In this document: in pieces, positions 16,756-24,401 of the stretch | Position numbering within the stretch: the stretch's first letter is position 1 | Layout: every line of letters starts with the position of its first letter | Assembly: GCF_036568665.1 (NCBI RefSeq) | Contig: NZ_DATCSD010000370.1 | Coordinates: 15,461-79,460, forward strand | Source: Ohtaekwangia sp036568665 | GTDB taxonomy: Bacteria > Bacteroidota > Bacteroidia > Cytophagales > Cyclobacteriaceae | Direction of reading: 5' to 3' | Length of the DNA: 64,000 nt | Notes under the pieces: model-generated | What the model was told of the DNA's origin: nothing | Database searches by the model: none | Seen by the model: only the letters and a program-made list of their open reading frames with translations | Translations under genes and position numbers: made by a program

Positions 16756-17643
16756 ATGAACGAGATAAGGAAAGAAGATATCAAACAGGAAGTGTTTGAC
16801 CTTTATGACGACTATGCTCACAACCGGATCGACAGACGTGACTTCGTGCAGAAACTTTCCAGCTATGCCGTAGGTGGCCTTACGGTCGCATCGCTGATGA
16901 GTTTTTTGATGCCCGACTATAAGGGTGGCATTCAGATACAGGCAAACGATCCACGATTAAAATCAGAGTATATAAATTACCCTTCTCCCAAAGGTGCAGG
17001 AACCATCAAGGCATTACTATCAAAACCTGCAGATGCCAAAGGTAAACTGGGAGGTATAGTAGTAGTACACGAGAACCGCGGCCTTAATCCCCATATAGAA
17101 GATGTAGCACGAAGAGCTGCGCTGGCGGGGTATATTTCCATCGCACCGGATATGCTCACACCACTGGGAGGTTATCCGGGCAATGACGATCAGGGTCGCG
17201 ATCTGCAGAGTAAACGCGACCGGAATGAAATGCTCGAAGATTTTATAGCCGCTTACGATTACCTGAAACAACACAAAGATTGCACTGGCAAAGTAGGTGT
17301 TGTAGGTTTTTGTTTTGGCGGATGGATCTCCAACATGATGGCCGTGCGTATACCTGATCTCGCTGCAGCGGTACCATTCTATGGTGGGCAACCAGCTACA
17401 GAAGATGTTCCTAAAATCAAAGCTCCACTCCTGCTCCATTATGCAGAACTCGATACACGCGTAAACGAAGGCTGGCCTGCGTATGAAAAAGCGTTGAAAG
17501 AAAATAATAAAGAGTATACCGCCTATATGTATGCCAACGCCAACCACGGTTTTCATAATGATACAACACCCCGCTACGATAAAGCCGCTGCTGAACTTGC
17601 CTGGAAGCGAACGATAGATTTCTTCAATCAGAAATTAAACTAA
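16756..17643 (+). CDS. Dienelactone hydrolase-family protein, Tat-exported
   Basis: About 295 residues from the chosen start at 16756 (MNEIRKEDIKQEVFDLYDDY). The N-terminus carries a twin-arginine-type signal, DRRDFVQKLSSYAVGGLTVA, so the enzyme is probably exported folded. The alpha/beta-hydrolase core has the dienelactone-hydrolase triad: Cys in GFCFGGW, Asp in AELDTRVN and His in NANHGFH, plus the HENRG motif that activates the Cys. The true substrate is unknown, since exported members are common outside aromatic degradation. It is 143 bases after the SDR and probably has its own promoter. Confidence 0.92.
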   Translation: MNEIRKEDIKQEVFDLYDDYAHNRIDRRDFVQKLSSYAVGGLTVASLMSFLMPDYKGGIQIQANDPRLKSEYINYPSPKGAGTIKALLSKPADAKGKLGGIVVVHENRGLNPHIEDVARRAALAGYISIAPDMLTPLGGYPGNDDQGRDLQSKRDRNEMLEDFIAAYDYLKQHKDCTGKVGVVGFCFGGWISNMMAVRIPDLAAAVPFYGGQPATEDVPKIKAPLLLHYAELDTRVNEGWPAYEKALKENNKEYTAYMYANANHGFHNDTTPRYDKAAAELAWKRTIDFFNQKLN

Positions 17644-17656
17644 ATACATAGAAATA

Positions 17657-17698
17657 TAGCCCAGTCACCGAAAATCCAATATCCTCGGTGACTGGCTA
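17657..17698. terminator. Terminator between convergent genes
   Basis: AGTCACCG (17663-17670) pairs with CGGTGACT (17686-17693), extended by flanking CC/GG and TAG/CTA with one bulged C. The loop is 15 bases. It lies 14 bases after the dienelactone hydrolase stop and could serve either strand. Confidence 0.65.
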
Positions 17699-17766
17699 TA
17701 GGTTTATTCTATACCCGCAGTGCCACAACTACCTATATTTAGTTTAAGCGAAATATACAGCAGAGA

Positions 17767-18234
17767 CTATCCGGGATATTGCGCCCCTTTTCGCGAAAGT
17801 ATATAATCGATTCGCTCCTGCTCCAGTTGCGTTCCGCTAATAGAATCGGAAGCAGCATGATAGACCATGTTATACTGCGGCACTATATATCCGGCATCGT
17901 CCGTAACGATCGTAACAAGCTCAATGGCTGCGATACGCTCGCTGATCTGGCTACCAAACCACAACGGATTATTTTGCTGATGCCAGGTGACCAGTGTATA
18001 TTGTTCACCGGGTATATGCTTCTCTCCTTCTATAGCTATAGTATCTGTCATCACATTTCCATAGAGAACAGAAGTTGTATGGCGCTTGTCATTGAACCAT
18101 GACGTGATCACATGCAGGTCGCCATTATCATATATATCTTCGGGTGAAAGCTGATAGCCGTTCTTTACCCTGCATGACTGGAGACCAAGCAAAAGCAATG
18201 CTCCCCATACTATATTTACACCTGTAATTTTCAT
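17767..18234 (-). CDS. Hypothetical lipoprotein
   Basis: About 155 residues from the chosen start at 18234 (MKITGVNIVWGALLLLGLQS), which gives a lipoprotein signal with the Cys of LQSC as first mature residue; the 15 codons upstream overlap the preceding gene. The mature part (HVITSWFNDKRHTTSVLYGN, YTLVTWHQQNNPLWFG, AAIELVTIVTDDAGYIVPQY) has the alternating pattern of a small beta protein, and the frequent aromatic residues suggest ligand contact. I know no family. It begins 7 bases after the P460 cytochrome stop, so it is the last gene of that operon and probably a periplasmic partner. Confidence 0.7.
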   Translation of the reverse strand: MKITGVNIVWGALLLLGLQSCRVKNGYQLSPEDIYDNGDLHVITSWFNDKRHTTSVLYGNVMTDTIAIEGEKHIPGEQYTLVTWHQQNNPLWFGSQISERIAAIELVTIVTDDAGYIVPQYNMVYHAASDSISGTQLEQERIDYILSRKGAQYPG

Positions 18235-18241
18235 ATCGTGA

Positions 18242-19183
18242 TTACTCTTCTGTTTTGTGCGATGGTACATCAAAGACAAATCCGTTAGCAGAAGCCAGTC
18301 GATGACAGTCTATACAGGCAACATCGAAATTTACCGTTGCTCCGTAAGGAATTAGCTGTGGCGTACTGAACCGCGCAAATCCCCATCCCTCTGTTTTACC
18401 GAACTTTCGGCTGTCGCGTATCATAAACTGAACATTACTGAAATTGCCAGGGTATATATTACCGTCTGCATCTTCCTCGCCTTTATTCCACACTACTTTT
18501 ACAATCACCGCACCATCGGGCCACGGACGTATAGTATGTTGCTCTATAGCGTTTACGGCTATATCATTTCCGTAAATAATACGCATCGTACCATTATCAA
18601 ATCGATTGGTAGTAGTGATCACCTTCCAGTGCCGGTAATCGCTGGAGTATTCTATACCATTGGGAGATCGCTTTATTTCACCGGAAACAACAGGTCCCTG
18701 CGACACACGTCTGGTTTGTACTTGCACAGGCGGTTGATGATTCGTTAACGACAACACATAGTTCTTCAAGATATTCACTTCTTTCTCTGTAGGTATAGCA
18801 TCAGGATGCGCCAGCGTATAGTCTCTCCGTGGCATTTTTCCCTGCTCCACCATATTTACGATATACCAGAGCTTCGTCAATTGATCGCCGGATGAAAGAC
18901 TATCCCAGTGCGAAAAGTTGAGATGACGTCTGGCTTCCTGCACATCGGCATATACCTTCCATGAAAGTGGAGCGACCTTCGCATACCATTCCTGTTTTGT
19001 TTTGTTGGAATGACAATCGTAACAGGCATGTTCGAAGATCGCCCGCACGGAGTCAGGTCCTGCAAATTCTCCCGTAGCAGGTGGATTGGCAATCGTTGGA
19101 CTGATGGCTGTAAGTATCGTAATGATCGCGACACCGATCGACACTAAAATTACCACCCTTAAATTTCTATAGGTGAATTGCAT
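18242..19183 (-). CDS. Haem-binding domain fused to cytochrome P460-like domain
   Basis: A 313-residue membrane-anchored c-type cytochrome. One transmembrane segment (residues 8-30, VVILVSIGVAIITILTAI) is followed by a haem_bd domain with a c-type haem site CYDCH near residue 54 and the family features YAKVAPLSWKVYADVQEARR and GKMPRRDYTLAHPDA. After a linker comes a cytochrome P460-like domain (YRHWKVITTTNRFDNGTMRI, VVWNKGEEDADGN, WGFARFS) with a second site CIDCH near residue 295. P460 enzymes oxidise hydroxylamine or detoxify NO; activity here is inference. It is the third gene of the Ohr operon. Confidence 0.88.
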   Translation of the reverse strand: MQFTYRNLRVVILVSIGVAIITILTAISPTIANPPATGEFAGPDSVRAIFEHACYDCHSNKTKQEWYAKVAPLSWKVYADVQEARRHLNFSHWDSLSSGDQLTKLWYIVNMVEQGKMPRRDYTLAHPDAIPTEKEVNILKNYVLSLTNHQPPVQVQTRRVSQGPVVSGEIKRSPNGIEYSSDYRHWKVITTTNRFDNGTMRIIYGNDIAVNAIEQHTIRPWPDGAVIVKVVWNKGEEDADGNIYPGNFSNVQFMIRDSRKFGKTEGWGFARFSTPQLIPYGATVNFDVACIDCHRLASANGFVFDVPSHKTEE

Positions 19184-19210
19184 GACTACTGATGTTGTTC
19201 GAAGAAATAA

Positions 19211-19957
19211 TTATTGTGTAATCGACTTTGCTGCCTGATCGATAATCTCGGCAACATCTTTGGCGTGCGAGATAAATACCAGGTGACTTCCTTTGAGCTC
19301 GTATACTTTACCACCACTTCGTTTACCCATAAAGCGTTGCAATGATACCGGGAGCGAGTGATCATCCTGCGAGATGATATGCCAGGAAGGCTTGGTCTTC
19401 CATGCTATATCCTGAAAGGTATATTGAAAGGCCGCCACCGCTAATGGAACCTGAGAATCTGCCAGGAACTCGGCTTCTTCCTTTGAAAGATCTGCACAAA
19501 ATCCCTGGTGAAATCTAGCTTTGTCATACCACGCATAACCATCCACCGGAGGTAGCACACCCGATAGCGGATCTGATGGATAGGATTGCAACAACTGCCC
19601 CATACTTTCACCTTGCTCTGGCGAGAAAGCTGCTATATATACCAGGCCTGCTACGTTAGCAGCATTACCGGCCTCGGTAATTATACCACCACCATACGAA
19701 TGGCCCACTAATAACACAGGGCCATTCTGTCTGTCAAGCACACGCTTTGTTGCAGCTACATCATCAGCAAAACCGGTGTTGGGATTTCCCACCACGCTAA
19801 CATTATATCCTTTCGCTTTCAGGAGAGTATATACTTTATGCCAGCCCGATCCATCGGCAAAAGCTCCATGCACCAGCACGATGTTCTTTACCTGGGCGTA
19901 CGTATTGATACTCAAAACAAGCGCTGCCAGCAACGCGATTACACTATACTTCTTCAT
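19211..19957 (-). CDS. Secreted alpha/beta hydrolase (EstC/salicylate-esterase-like)
   Basis: A 248-residue hydrolase with a cleavable signal peptide (MKKYSVIALLAALVLSINTY). The oxyanion-hole region VLVHGAFADGSGWHKVYTLL and the nucleophile elbow GHSYGG (Ser near residue 98) are clear; the catalytic His is probably in LKGSHLVFISHAK at the C-terminus. The length and HGAFADGSGW motif place it with small esterases of the salicylate-esterase/hydroxynitrile-lyase group. It lies between Ohr and the P460 cytochrome with gaps of 28 and 27 bases, consistent with one operon. Confidence 0.9.
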   Translation of the reverse strand: MKKYSVIALLAALVLSINTYAQVKNIVLVHGAFADGSGWHKVYTLLKAKGYNVSVVGNPNTGFADDVAATKRVLDRQNGPVLLVGHSYGGGIITEAGNAANVAGLVYIAAFSPEQGESMGQLLQSYPSDPLSGVLPPVDGYAWYDKARFHQGFCADLSKEEAEFLADSQVPLAVAAFQYTFQDIAWKTKPSWHIISQDDHSLPVSLQRFMGKRSGGKVYELKGSHLVFISHAKDVAEIIDQAAKSITQ

Positions 19958-19985
19958 AACTATATATATCGATGTAAATGACTGA

Positions 19986-20456
19986 TTACTCTACTACGTT
20001 GATCACCACGTTGATATTACCGCGGGTAGCTTTGGAATAAGGACAAGTTTGATGCGCTTCGTTAACAAGAGCCTGTGCTACATCGGTAGGTATACCGGGA
20101 AGACTTACGTTAAGACGAGCCTGCAGAAAATATTTACTGTCGGTTGTATAAAGATCAACCTCGGCATCAACTGCAGGATCATTTACCAGTTTCACATTCA
20201 GTTTGATAGCTGCGAGTTTGATGGCGCCTATAAAACAAGCTGACCATCCGGCTGCAAATAATTGCTCAGGATTTGTACCTGCACCTGTTGAGCCCGGTGA
20301 TGAAAGTTTCACTTCAAGTTTTCCGTCTGTACTGCGGGAAGAACCATCCCTCCCACCGGTAGTATGTGTCTTCCCTGTATAAAGAACTTTTTCCACGTTT
20401 GCGTTTACAATGTGTTCAGCTGCATTTGTTGTGATTGTTGTTTGATACTTTTCCAT
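19986..20456 (-). CDS. ohr: Organic hydroperoxide resistance protein (Ohr/OsmC family)
   Basis: A 156-residue Ohr-type thiol peroxidase. I chose the start at 20456 (MEKYQTTITTNAAEHI), since a consensus promoter lies just upstream and the frame's earlier start falls inside it. The peroxidatic Cys is in AAGWSACFIGAI and the resolving Cys in HQTCPYSKATRGN; the Arg-rich turn before SSRSTDGKLEVKLSSPG supports Ohr over OsmC. The enzyme reduces organic and lipid hydroperoxides with lipoylated protein or dithiol electron donors. It is the first gene of a four-gene minus-strand operon. No adjacent OhrR is present. Confidence 0.93.
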   Translation of the reverse strand: MEKYQTTITTNAAEHIVNANVEKVLYTGKTHTTGGRDGSSRSTDGKLEVKLSSPGSTGAGTNPEQLFAAGWSACFIGAIKLAAIKLNVKLVNDPAVDAEVDLYTTDSKYFLQARLNVSLPGIPTDVAQALVNEAHQTCPYSKATRGNINVVINVVE

Positions 20457-20479
20457 GACTTTGTTGTTTAAATATGCCT

Positions 20480-20511
20480 CAAATGTATAGCGCGGCATAC
20501 CCCCGGTTCAA
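20480..20511 (-). promoter_or_regulatory. Promoter of the ohr operon
   Basis: On the minus strand TTG (complement of 20509-20511), a 21-base spacer, then TACATTTG (complement of 20480-20487), an exact TAnnTTTG match. The ohr start codon begins 23 bases downstream. The rest of the gap to 20786 holds no gene that I can see. Confidence 0.6.
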
Positions 20512-20745
20512 TGGAGATCATGGTGAAGTGGACGAATTGGCACCTCGCGTAGACATTCCGAAATGTGACGACACCCGCGAAAAAGCTTCCGGTATTGTCA
20601 TGCGCATGACGGATGTATATACCTCTCAGAAAGTAACTTTAAACATTCATTGCAAGGGAATTTGCTTATTGGCTATTATGCCTGTTTTACCCCCGCATTT
20701 GCCGAACTGGCAACAGTATTCATTTCTTACAGGAAGCCACCGGTA

Positions 20746-20753
20746 TACTTTTG
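20746..20753 (+). promoter_or_regulatory. Putative -7 element of the DUF1223 gene
   Basis: TACTTTTG matches the Bacteroidota -7 consensus TAnnTTTG, 33 bases before the start codon at 20787. No good -33 element stands at the usual spacing. Confidence 0.45.
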
Positions 20754-20786
20754 AGAACAAATCATGTATAACACTAAATTTATAGT

Positions 20787-21563
20787 ATGAAATCCATTAG
20801 AATATTCGCTGCTGCTGCTGGCATTTGTATAGTACTCATTGCCGCGATCAGCATTCGTGAGGAAAAAACAGAAGATGTTACGATCACTACCGGTAATCCG
20901 GGCTTCGCCCTGCTGGAGCTATTTACTTCAGAAGGATGCTCGAGCTGCCCGCCAGCCGATAAATTACTTGAAGAGATCCGCGAGAACTTTCAAAACCAGC
21001 CGGTATATATACTAGCCTTTCATGTCGATTACTGGAATCACCTCGGATGGAAAGATCAGTTCAGCAAGGCTGAGTTCACCCAAAGACAACGCCAGTACTC
21101 AAGGTGGCTCGGAGTTGGTTCACTCTATACTCCTCAGCTGGTGATCAACGGATCAAAGGAGTTTGTTGGCTCCGACAGGAAAGCTGTACTGGAAGAAGTT
21201 ACAGCAAACCTTACTACAGCGAAGTCAAATACACTCACACTTCATTGTACGATCGAAGGAAATAAAGCGCTGGTGACTTACGAAGGCGTTGCCCGCGATG
21301 AACGTTCTGAACTCGTGCTGGCCCTTGTACAAAAGGCTGCACAAAGCAATGTGAAGGCTGGCGAAAACTCCGGCAGAAAATTATCGCATGTACAAATAGT
21401 AAAAAGCCTGGAGCACGTTCGCATCGATCCATCCCAACCGGTAACCCTGACGTTGCCTCCTGACTTTACCACTGCCGACTGGGAACTGATCGGCTTTGTT
21501 CAGCAAAAAAGTGATGGTCATGCTTCTATGGCTGGCAGATTTGATTTTGATTCAAAGCGCTAA
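20787..21563 (+). CDS. DUF1223-domain thioredoxin-fold protein
   Basis: A 258-residue DUF1223 protein. The N-terminus (MKSIRIFAAAAGICIVLIAA) is a signal peptide or anchor, so the protein acts in the envelope. The family signature LELFTSEGCSSCPPADKLLE near residues 41-60 contains a Cys-x2-Cys (CSSC) resembling a thioredoxin active site, followed by YILAFHVDYWNHLGWKDQFS and RQRQYSRWLGVGSLYTPQLV. The C-terminal part (AGENSGRKLSHVQIVKSLEH) is also typical. The biological role of the family is not settled; a periplasmic redox function is inferred. It stands alone, divergent from ohr. Confidence 0.92.
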   Translation: MKSIRIFAAAAGICIVLIAAISIREEKTEDVTITTGNPGFALLELFTSEGCSSCPPADKLLEEIRENFQNQPVYILAFHVDYWNHLGWKDQFSKAEFTQRQRQYSRWLGVGSLYTPQLVINGSKEFVGSDRKAVLEEVTANLTTAKSNTLTLHCTIEGNKALVTYEGVARDERSELVLALVQKAAQSNVKAGENSGRKLSHVQIVKSLEHVRIDPSQPVTLTLPPDFTTADWELIGFVQQKSDGHASMAGRFDFDSKR

Positions 21564-21579
21564 TACTCGGCATAAGAAA

Positions 21580-21610
21580 TGTCTAACTCACGGTCGATAT
21601 TGTCTAACTC
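21580..21610. promoter_or_regulatory. Candidate LytTR binding site (direct repeats)
   Basis: TGTCTAACTC occurs exactly at 21580-21589 and again at 21601-21610, 21 bases apart, two helical turns. LytTR regulators bind paired direct repeats of about nine bases with such spacing. An inverted repeat ACTCACGG / CCGTGAGT overlaps them. The site precedes the LytS/LytTR operon by about 70 bases, suggesting autoregulation. Confidence 0.55.
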
Positions 21611-21677
21611 GGCCGTGAGTATCTGTATATATTGTCGGGAGATAGTAACTTAGCACTCACTTTGCAACGACAACCGT

Positions 21678-22697
21678 ATGCTCCAAAAAACATTCAAGCT
21701 CTCGAACAAAATCATTTGGCTCTCGTCACTTTTTCTGGGTATACTTTCATCGGTTCCTAAAATTGCCGAGCATCATTTCAATCCTTACGAAGCGCTCGTT
21801 AATTCGCTGATCACTTTCTTGTTCTCGCTTTTTATCTGGTATTATAACATCTATACCCTTCCAAAATTTACTTCACGTAATGCTATCAGCGAGTTCTCTG
21901 TTGCACGGCTCCTCAAAAGTCTGGTGGTAGGTTTAGGAGTTATGTTTCTGCTGGCTTGCCTGCAACAATACCTGTTAACACATCTCAGCTTTGGCCCCGT
22001 AATGCTCATGATAGAAGTAAGAGGTATATTAATCAATCTCACGTTCTACATGTTTCTGCATCTTCTCTACCAAAGTTACCAAAACCAACAGGTGGCAATA
22101 GAACTTGAACGTACAAAGTCCGACAATCTCAGTGCACAATACGAGCTCATCAAACAGCAGGTAAATCCTCACTTTCTCTTTAACAGTCTCAACACCCTGA
22201 AGTATATGGTGGAGAGTGACGATGCCGGCAGTGTAAACTTTATTCTGAAGCTGTCGGATTTTTACAGATATACTCTGGAAAGCAGGAAGCACAACCTGAT
22301 CAAACTATCCAAAGAACTGGAAATATTACAATCATACCTGTTTCTGCTGAAAGCTCGTTTTGAAGAAGGAATTGTATTGTCTGTACGCATCGATCAATCG
22401 CTATGCCAATCCTATATACCTCCGTTTACATTGCAGCTTCTATTGGAGAATTGTATCAAACACAATATAGTATCACTACAGCATCCACTGGAAATCAATA
22501 TATACTCCGATGAGCAGTATATTACGGTTGAGAATAAACTTCAACTCAAAAAGACACCCGAAGCTTCTACCGGGCTGGGTCTTGCCAATATTAACCAGCG
22601 CTATATTCACCTGCAGGATAAAGAAATACTGATCACCGTAACGGATACTCTATTTACCGTAAAACTTCCTATTATTCATGAAGATCATCATCATTGA
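21678..22697 (+). CDS. LytS/YehU-type sensor histidine kinase
   Basis: A 339-residue membrane kinase. Four hydrophobic segments fill roughly residues 10-135, with short loops, so the sensory signal is probably perceived in or at the membrane. The His_kinase domain begins at the phospho-acceptor motif IKQQVNPHFLFNSLNTLKYM (His near residue 163), distinctive of the LytS group, and ends with a HATPase part (FTLQLLLENCIKHNI as N box, STGLGLANINQRYIHL as G2 box). Its last 20 bases overlap the response regulator, implying translational coupling and a cognate pair. Confidence 0.93.
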   Translation: MLQKTFKLSNKIIWLSSLFLGILSSVPKIAEHHFNPYEALVNSLITFLFSLFIWYYNIYTLPKFTSRNAISEFSVARLLKSLVVGLGVMFLLACLQQYLLTHLSFGPVMLMIEVRGILINLTFYMFLHLLYQSYQNQQVAIELERTKSDNLSAQYELIKQQVNPHFLFNSLNTLKYMVESDDAGSVNFILKLSDFYRYTLESRKHNLIKLSKELEILQSYLFLLKARFEEGIVLSVRIDQSLCQSYIPPFTLQLLLENCIKHNIVSLQHPLEINIYSDEQYITVENKLQLKKTPEASTGLGLANINQRYIHLQDKEILITVTDTLFTVKLPIIHEDHHH

Positions 22698-23442
22698 AGA
22701 CGAACTGAAAGCGGCAAAATCGCTGGCCGCTATGATTGAAAAACTACGACCGAATGCTGAGATCATCGCACAGTTGCAAAGTGTTGATAGTACTATAGCC
22801 TATCTTTCAGAACACGAGCAGCCCGATCTTATTTTTATGGATGTGCAGCTTTCTGACGGTTTGTGCTTCGAGATATTCAAAGTAATCAAGATCCATTGTC
22901 CGATCATATTCTGTACGGCCTTCGGAGAATACGCGATGGATGCTATCAAAGCCAATGGTATAGATTACCTGCTGAAACCTTTTTCGAAAGAACAACTGGA
23001 AGAAGCCTTTCTGAAAGTGGAAGGATTTAAAACCTTCTTTCAAAGAAATACACAGCCCGATATGTCGGTCTTTCTCAAAATGATGGGAATGGATGAAGGC
23101 AAAAAGAACTTCCTGGTTTTCAGAAGTAACAAATATACCACCGTACCGACCGATCAGATCGCCTACTTCTATATCAAAAACGAACTTGTTACCATCGTAA
23201 CATTTCAGTCGCAGGAGTATACATTGGATCAAACCATGGAGCAGGTACAGAGCTCGGTCTCTTCCAAACAGTTTTACCGGCTTAACCGACAATATCTTAT
23301 CAACTTCAGTGCAGTGAAAGAAGTAGAACATTACTTTGCGCGAAAGCTGTTTGTGAAACTATCGATATCGACACCGGAAAAATTATTGATCGGCAAAGAG
23401 AAGACCACCACTTTCCTCCAATGGCTGGAAGGTGGTCGGTAA
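22678..23442 (+). CDS. LytTR-family response regulator
   Basis: A 254-residue regulator. The receiver domain (residues 1-120) has the acidic pair IIEDE, the phospho-acceptor Asp in LIFMDVQLSDG and the conserved Lys in DYLLKPFSKEQ. The LytTR domain (about 150-250) contains FLVFRSNKYTTVPTDQIAYF, the segment KQFYRLNRQYLINFSAVKEV and the C-terminal KLLIGKEKTTTFLQWL. LytTR domains bind direct repeats like those at 21580-21610. It is the partner of the overlapping kinase; downstream is only a decayed AraC gene. Confidence 0.94.
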   Translation: MKIIIIEDELKAAKSLAAMIEKLRPNAEIIAQLQSVDSTIAYLSEHEQPDLIFMDVQLSDGLCFEIFKVIKIHCPIIFCTAFGEYAMDAIKANGIDYLLKPFSKEQLEEAFLKVEGFKTFFQRNTQPDMSVFLKMMGMDEGKKNFLVFRSNKYTTVPTDQIAYFYIKNELVTIVTFQSQEYTLDQTMEQVQSSVSSKQFYRLNRQYLINFSAVKEVEHYFARKLFVKLSISTPEKLLIGKEKTTTFLQWLEGGR

Positions 23443-23460
23443 TGTTGTGCACGCTTCCAT

Positions 23461-23690
23461 AAACTGGAGCGGTTCGCATACCTCACCGGCCGCAGTCTCT
23501 TGGTATTCAAAAAAGATTTCGCGTTACACCGGGTCGCTGGTTAATACAAAAGCGACTGCAGGAAGCTTACTTCCAGATCAACAAAGAAAGGCAGGAAACC
23601 TTCTGAAATATACCTTGAACTCGGCTTCGAAGACCTGTCGCATTTTTCATTCGCCTTTAAGAAAAGTTCGGCCAATCGCTAATGAGTTGA
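23461..23690 (+). pseudogene. Frameshifted AraC-family regulator C-terminus
   Basis: Directly after the LytTR stop, pieces of an AraC DNA-binding domain appear in order but in different frames: LERFAYLTGRSLLVFKKDFA, then WLIQKRLQEAYFQINKERQ, then KPSEIYLELGFEDLSHFSFA with FKK, and finally FGQSLMS before a stop at 23688. These are the first helix-turn-helix, the linker helix and the second helix-turn-helix of one protein. At least three frame changes are needed. No N-terminal domain remains. Separate sequencing errors are unlikely to explain this many shifts in one short stretch. Confidence 0.85.
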
Positions 23691-23813
23691 TCAGACAATC
23701 TGTAACAAAGGAGTAGAAAGTAAATTTCTCTGCGACTTGATTCGGCCATACTTATTCTCCTGCTCTTGTCAAACCTGAAAATGATATACTTATCTTTACC
23801 TTTTTACTAGAAA

Positions 23814-24329
23814 ATGCACATTCAGTCTTTCAACAAGACAATCGATATCTGGATAGCAGAATTGGATCATTACAACCTTGATCAACTACGCACCAAGCCC
23901 GCTCCTGCCAGTTGGTCATTAGGCCAGGTATATATTCATATTATTGATGATACGCATTACTATATCGATCAGATCAAAGCCTGTACACCTTTACAGGTCC
24001 ATACCAACGATGACGCTACTGACCGTGCAAGGGTAATGCTACTCAATAATGATTTCCCCAATGAAATGATTGAAGGCTCACCAAACAATGACAAGGTTCC
24101 GCAACCAGTCAGTATAGATCAGTTACGGAACGGTATGCTTGCACTCAGGGCAGAAATGAACAAAGTTGCGTTGGAGATTTCTAAAGGTGCATTGCCCGGC
24201 AAAGCTCAACATCCAGGTTTTAATTATCTCACGGCTAACGAGTGGCTTCAGTTTGCCGAGATGCACATCCGACATCATCTGCGACAGAAGAAAAGGATCG
24301 ATCTGTTTCTTTCCAGTATAAAATTATAG
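23814..24329 (+). CDS. DinB/YfiT-family protein
   Basis: A 171-residue four-helix-bundle protein of the DinB superfamily. Potential metal-ligand histidines sit in LGQVYIHIIDDTHYYIDQIK and near the C-terminus in LQFAEMHIRHHLRQKKRIDL, the usual places. DinB proteins are metal-dependent, often thiol-transferase-like, and widely expanded in Bacteroidota; the substrate here is unknown. It ends just before a strong terminator that also closes the convergent gene. A second, unrelated-looking DinB gene is at 49453. Confidence 0.88.
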   Translation: MHIQSFNKTIDIWIAELDHYNLDQLRTKPAPASWSLGQVYIHIIDDTHYYIDQIKACTPLQVHTNDDATDRARVMLLNNDFPNEMIEGSPNNDKVPQPVSIDQLRNGMLALRAEMNKVALEISKGALPGKAQHPGFNYLTANEWLQFAEMHIRHHLRQKKRIDLFLSSIKL

Positions 24330-24350
24330 CTCTAGTTATCCCGCCAAATA

Positions 24351-24383
24351 AAAAAGGAGTGTCATGCTGCGACACTCCTTTTT
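24351..24383. terminator. Bidirectional terminator, 13-bp stem
   Basis: AAAAAGGAGTGTC (24351-24363) pairs perfectly with GACACTCCTTTTT (24371-24383) around a 7-base loop. The A-run on one side and the T-run on the other make it work on both strands, between dinB (+) and the convergent fusion gene (-). Confidence 0.92.
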
Positions 24384-24401
24384 AGTATGATGAAAGATCG
24401 T

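Noticed and set aside
20474..20785. A 103-codon plus-strand frame in the ohr/DUF1223 gap
   Set aside because: Its start lies beside the ohr promoter and the translation is compositionally odd; the DUF1223 promoter falls inside it.
23432..23716. A 94-codon frame following the LytTR gene
   Set aside because: It is a single-frame reading of the decayed AraC domain; the family signal lies in other frames.
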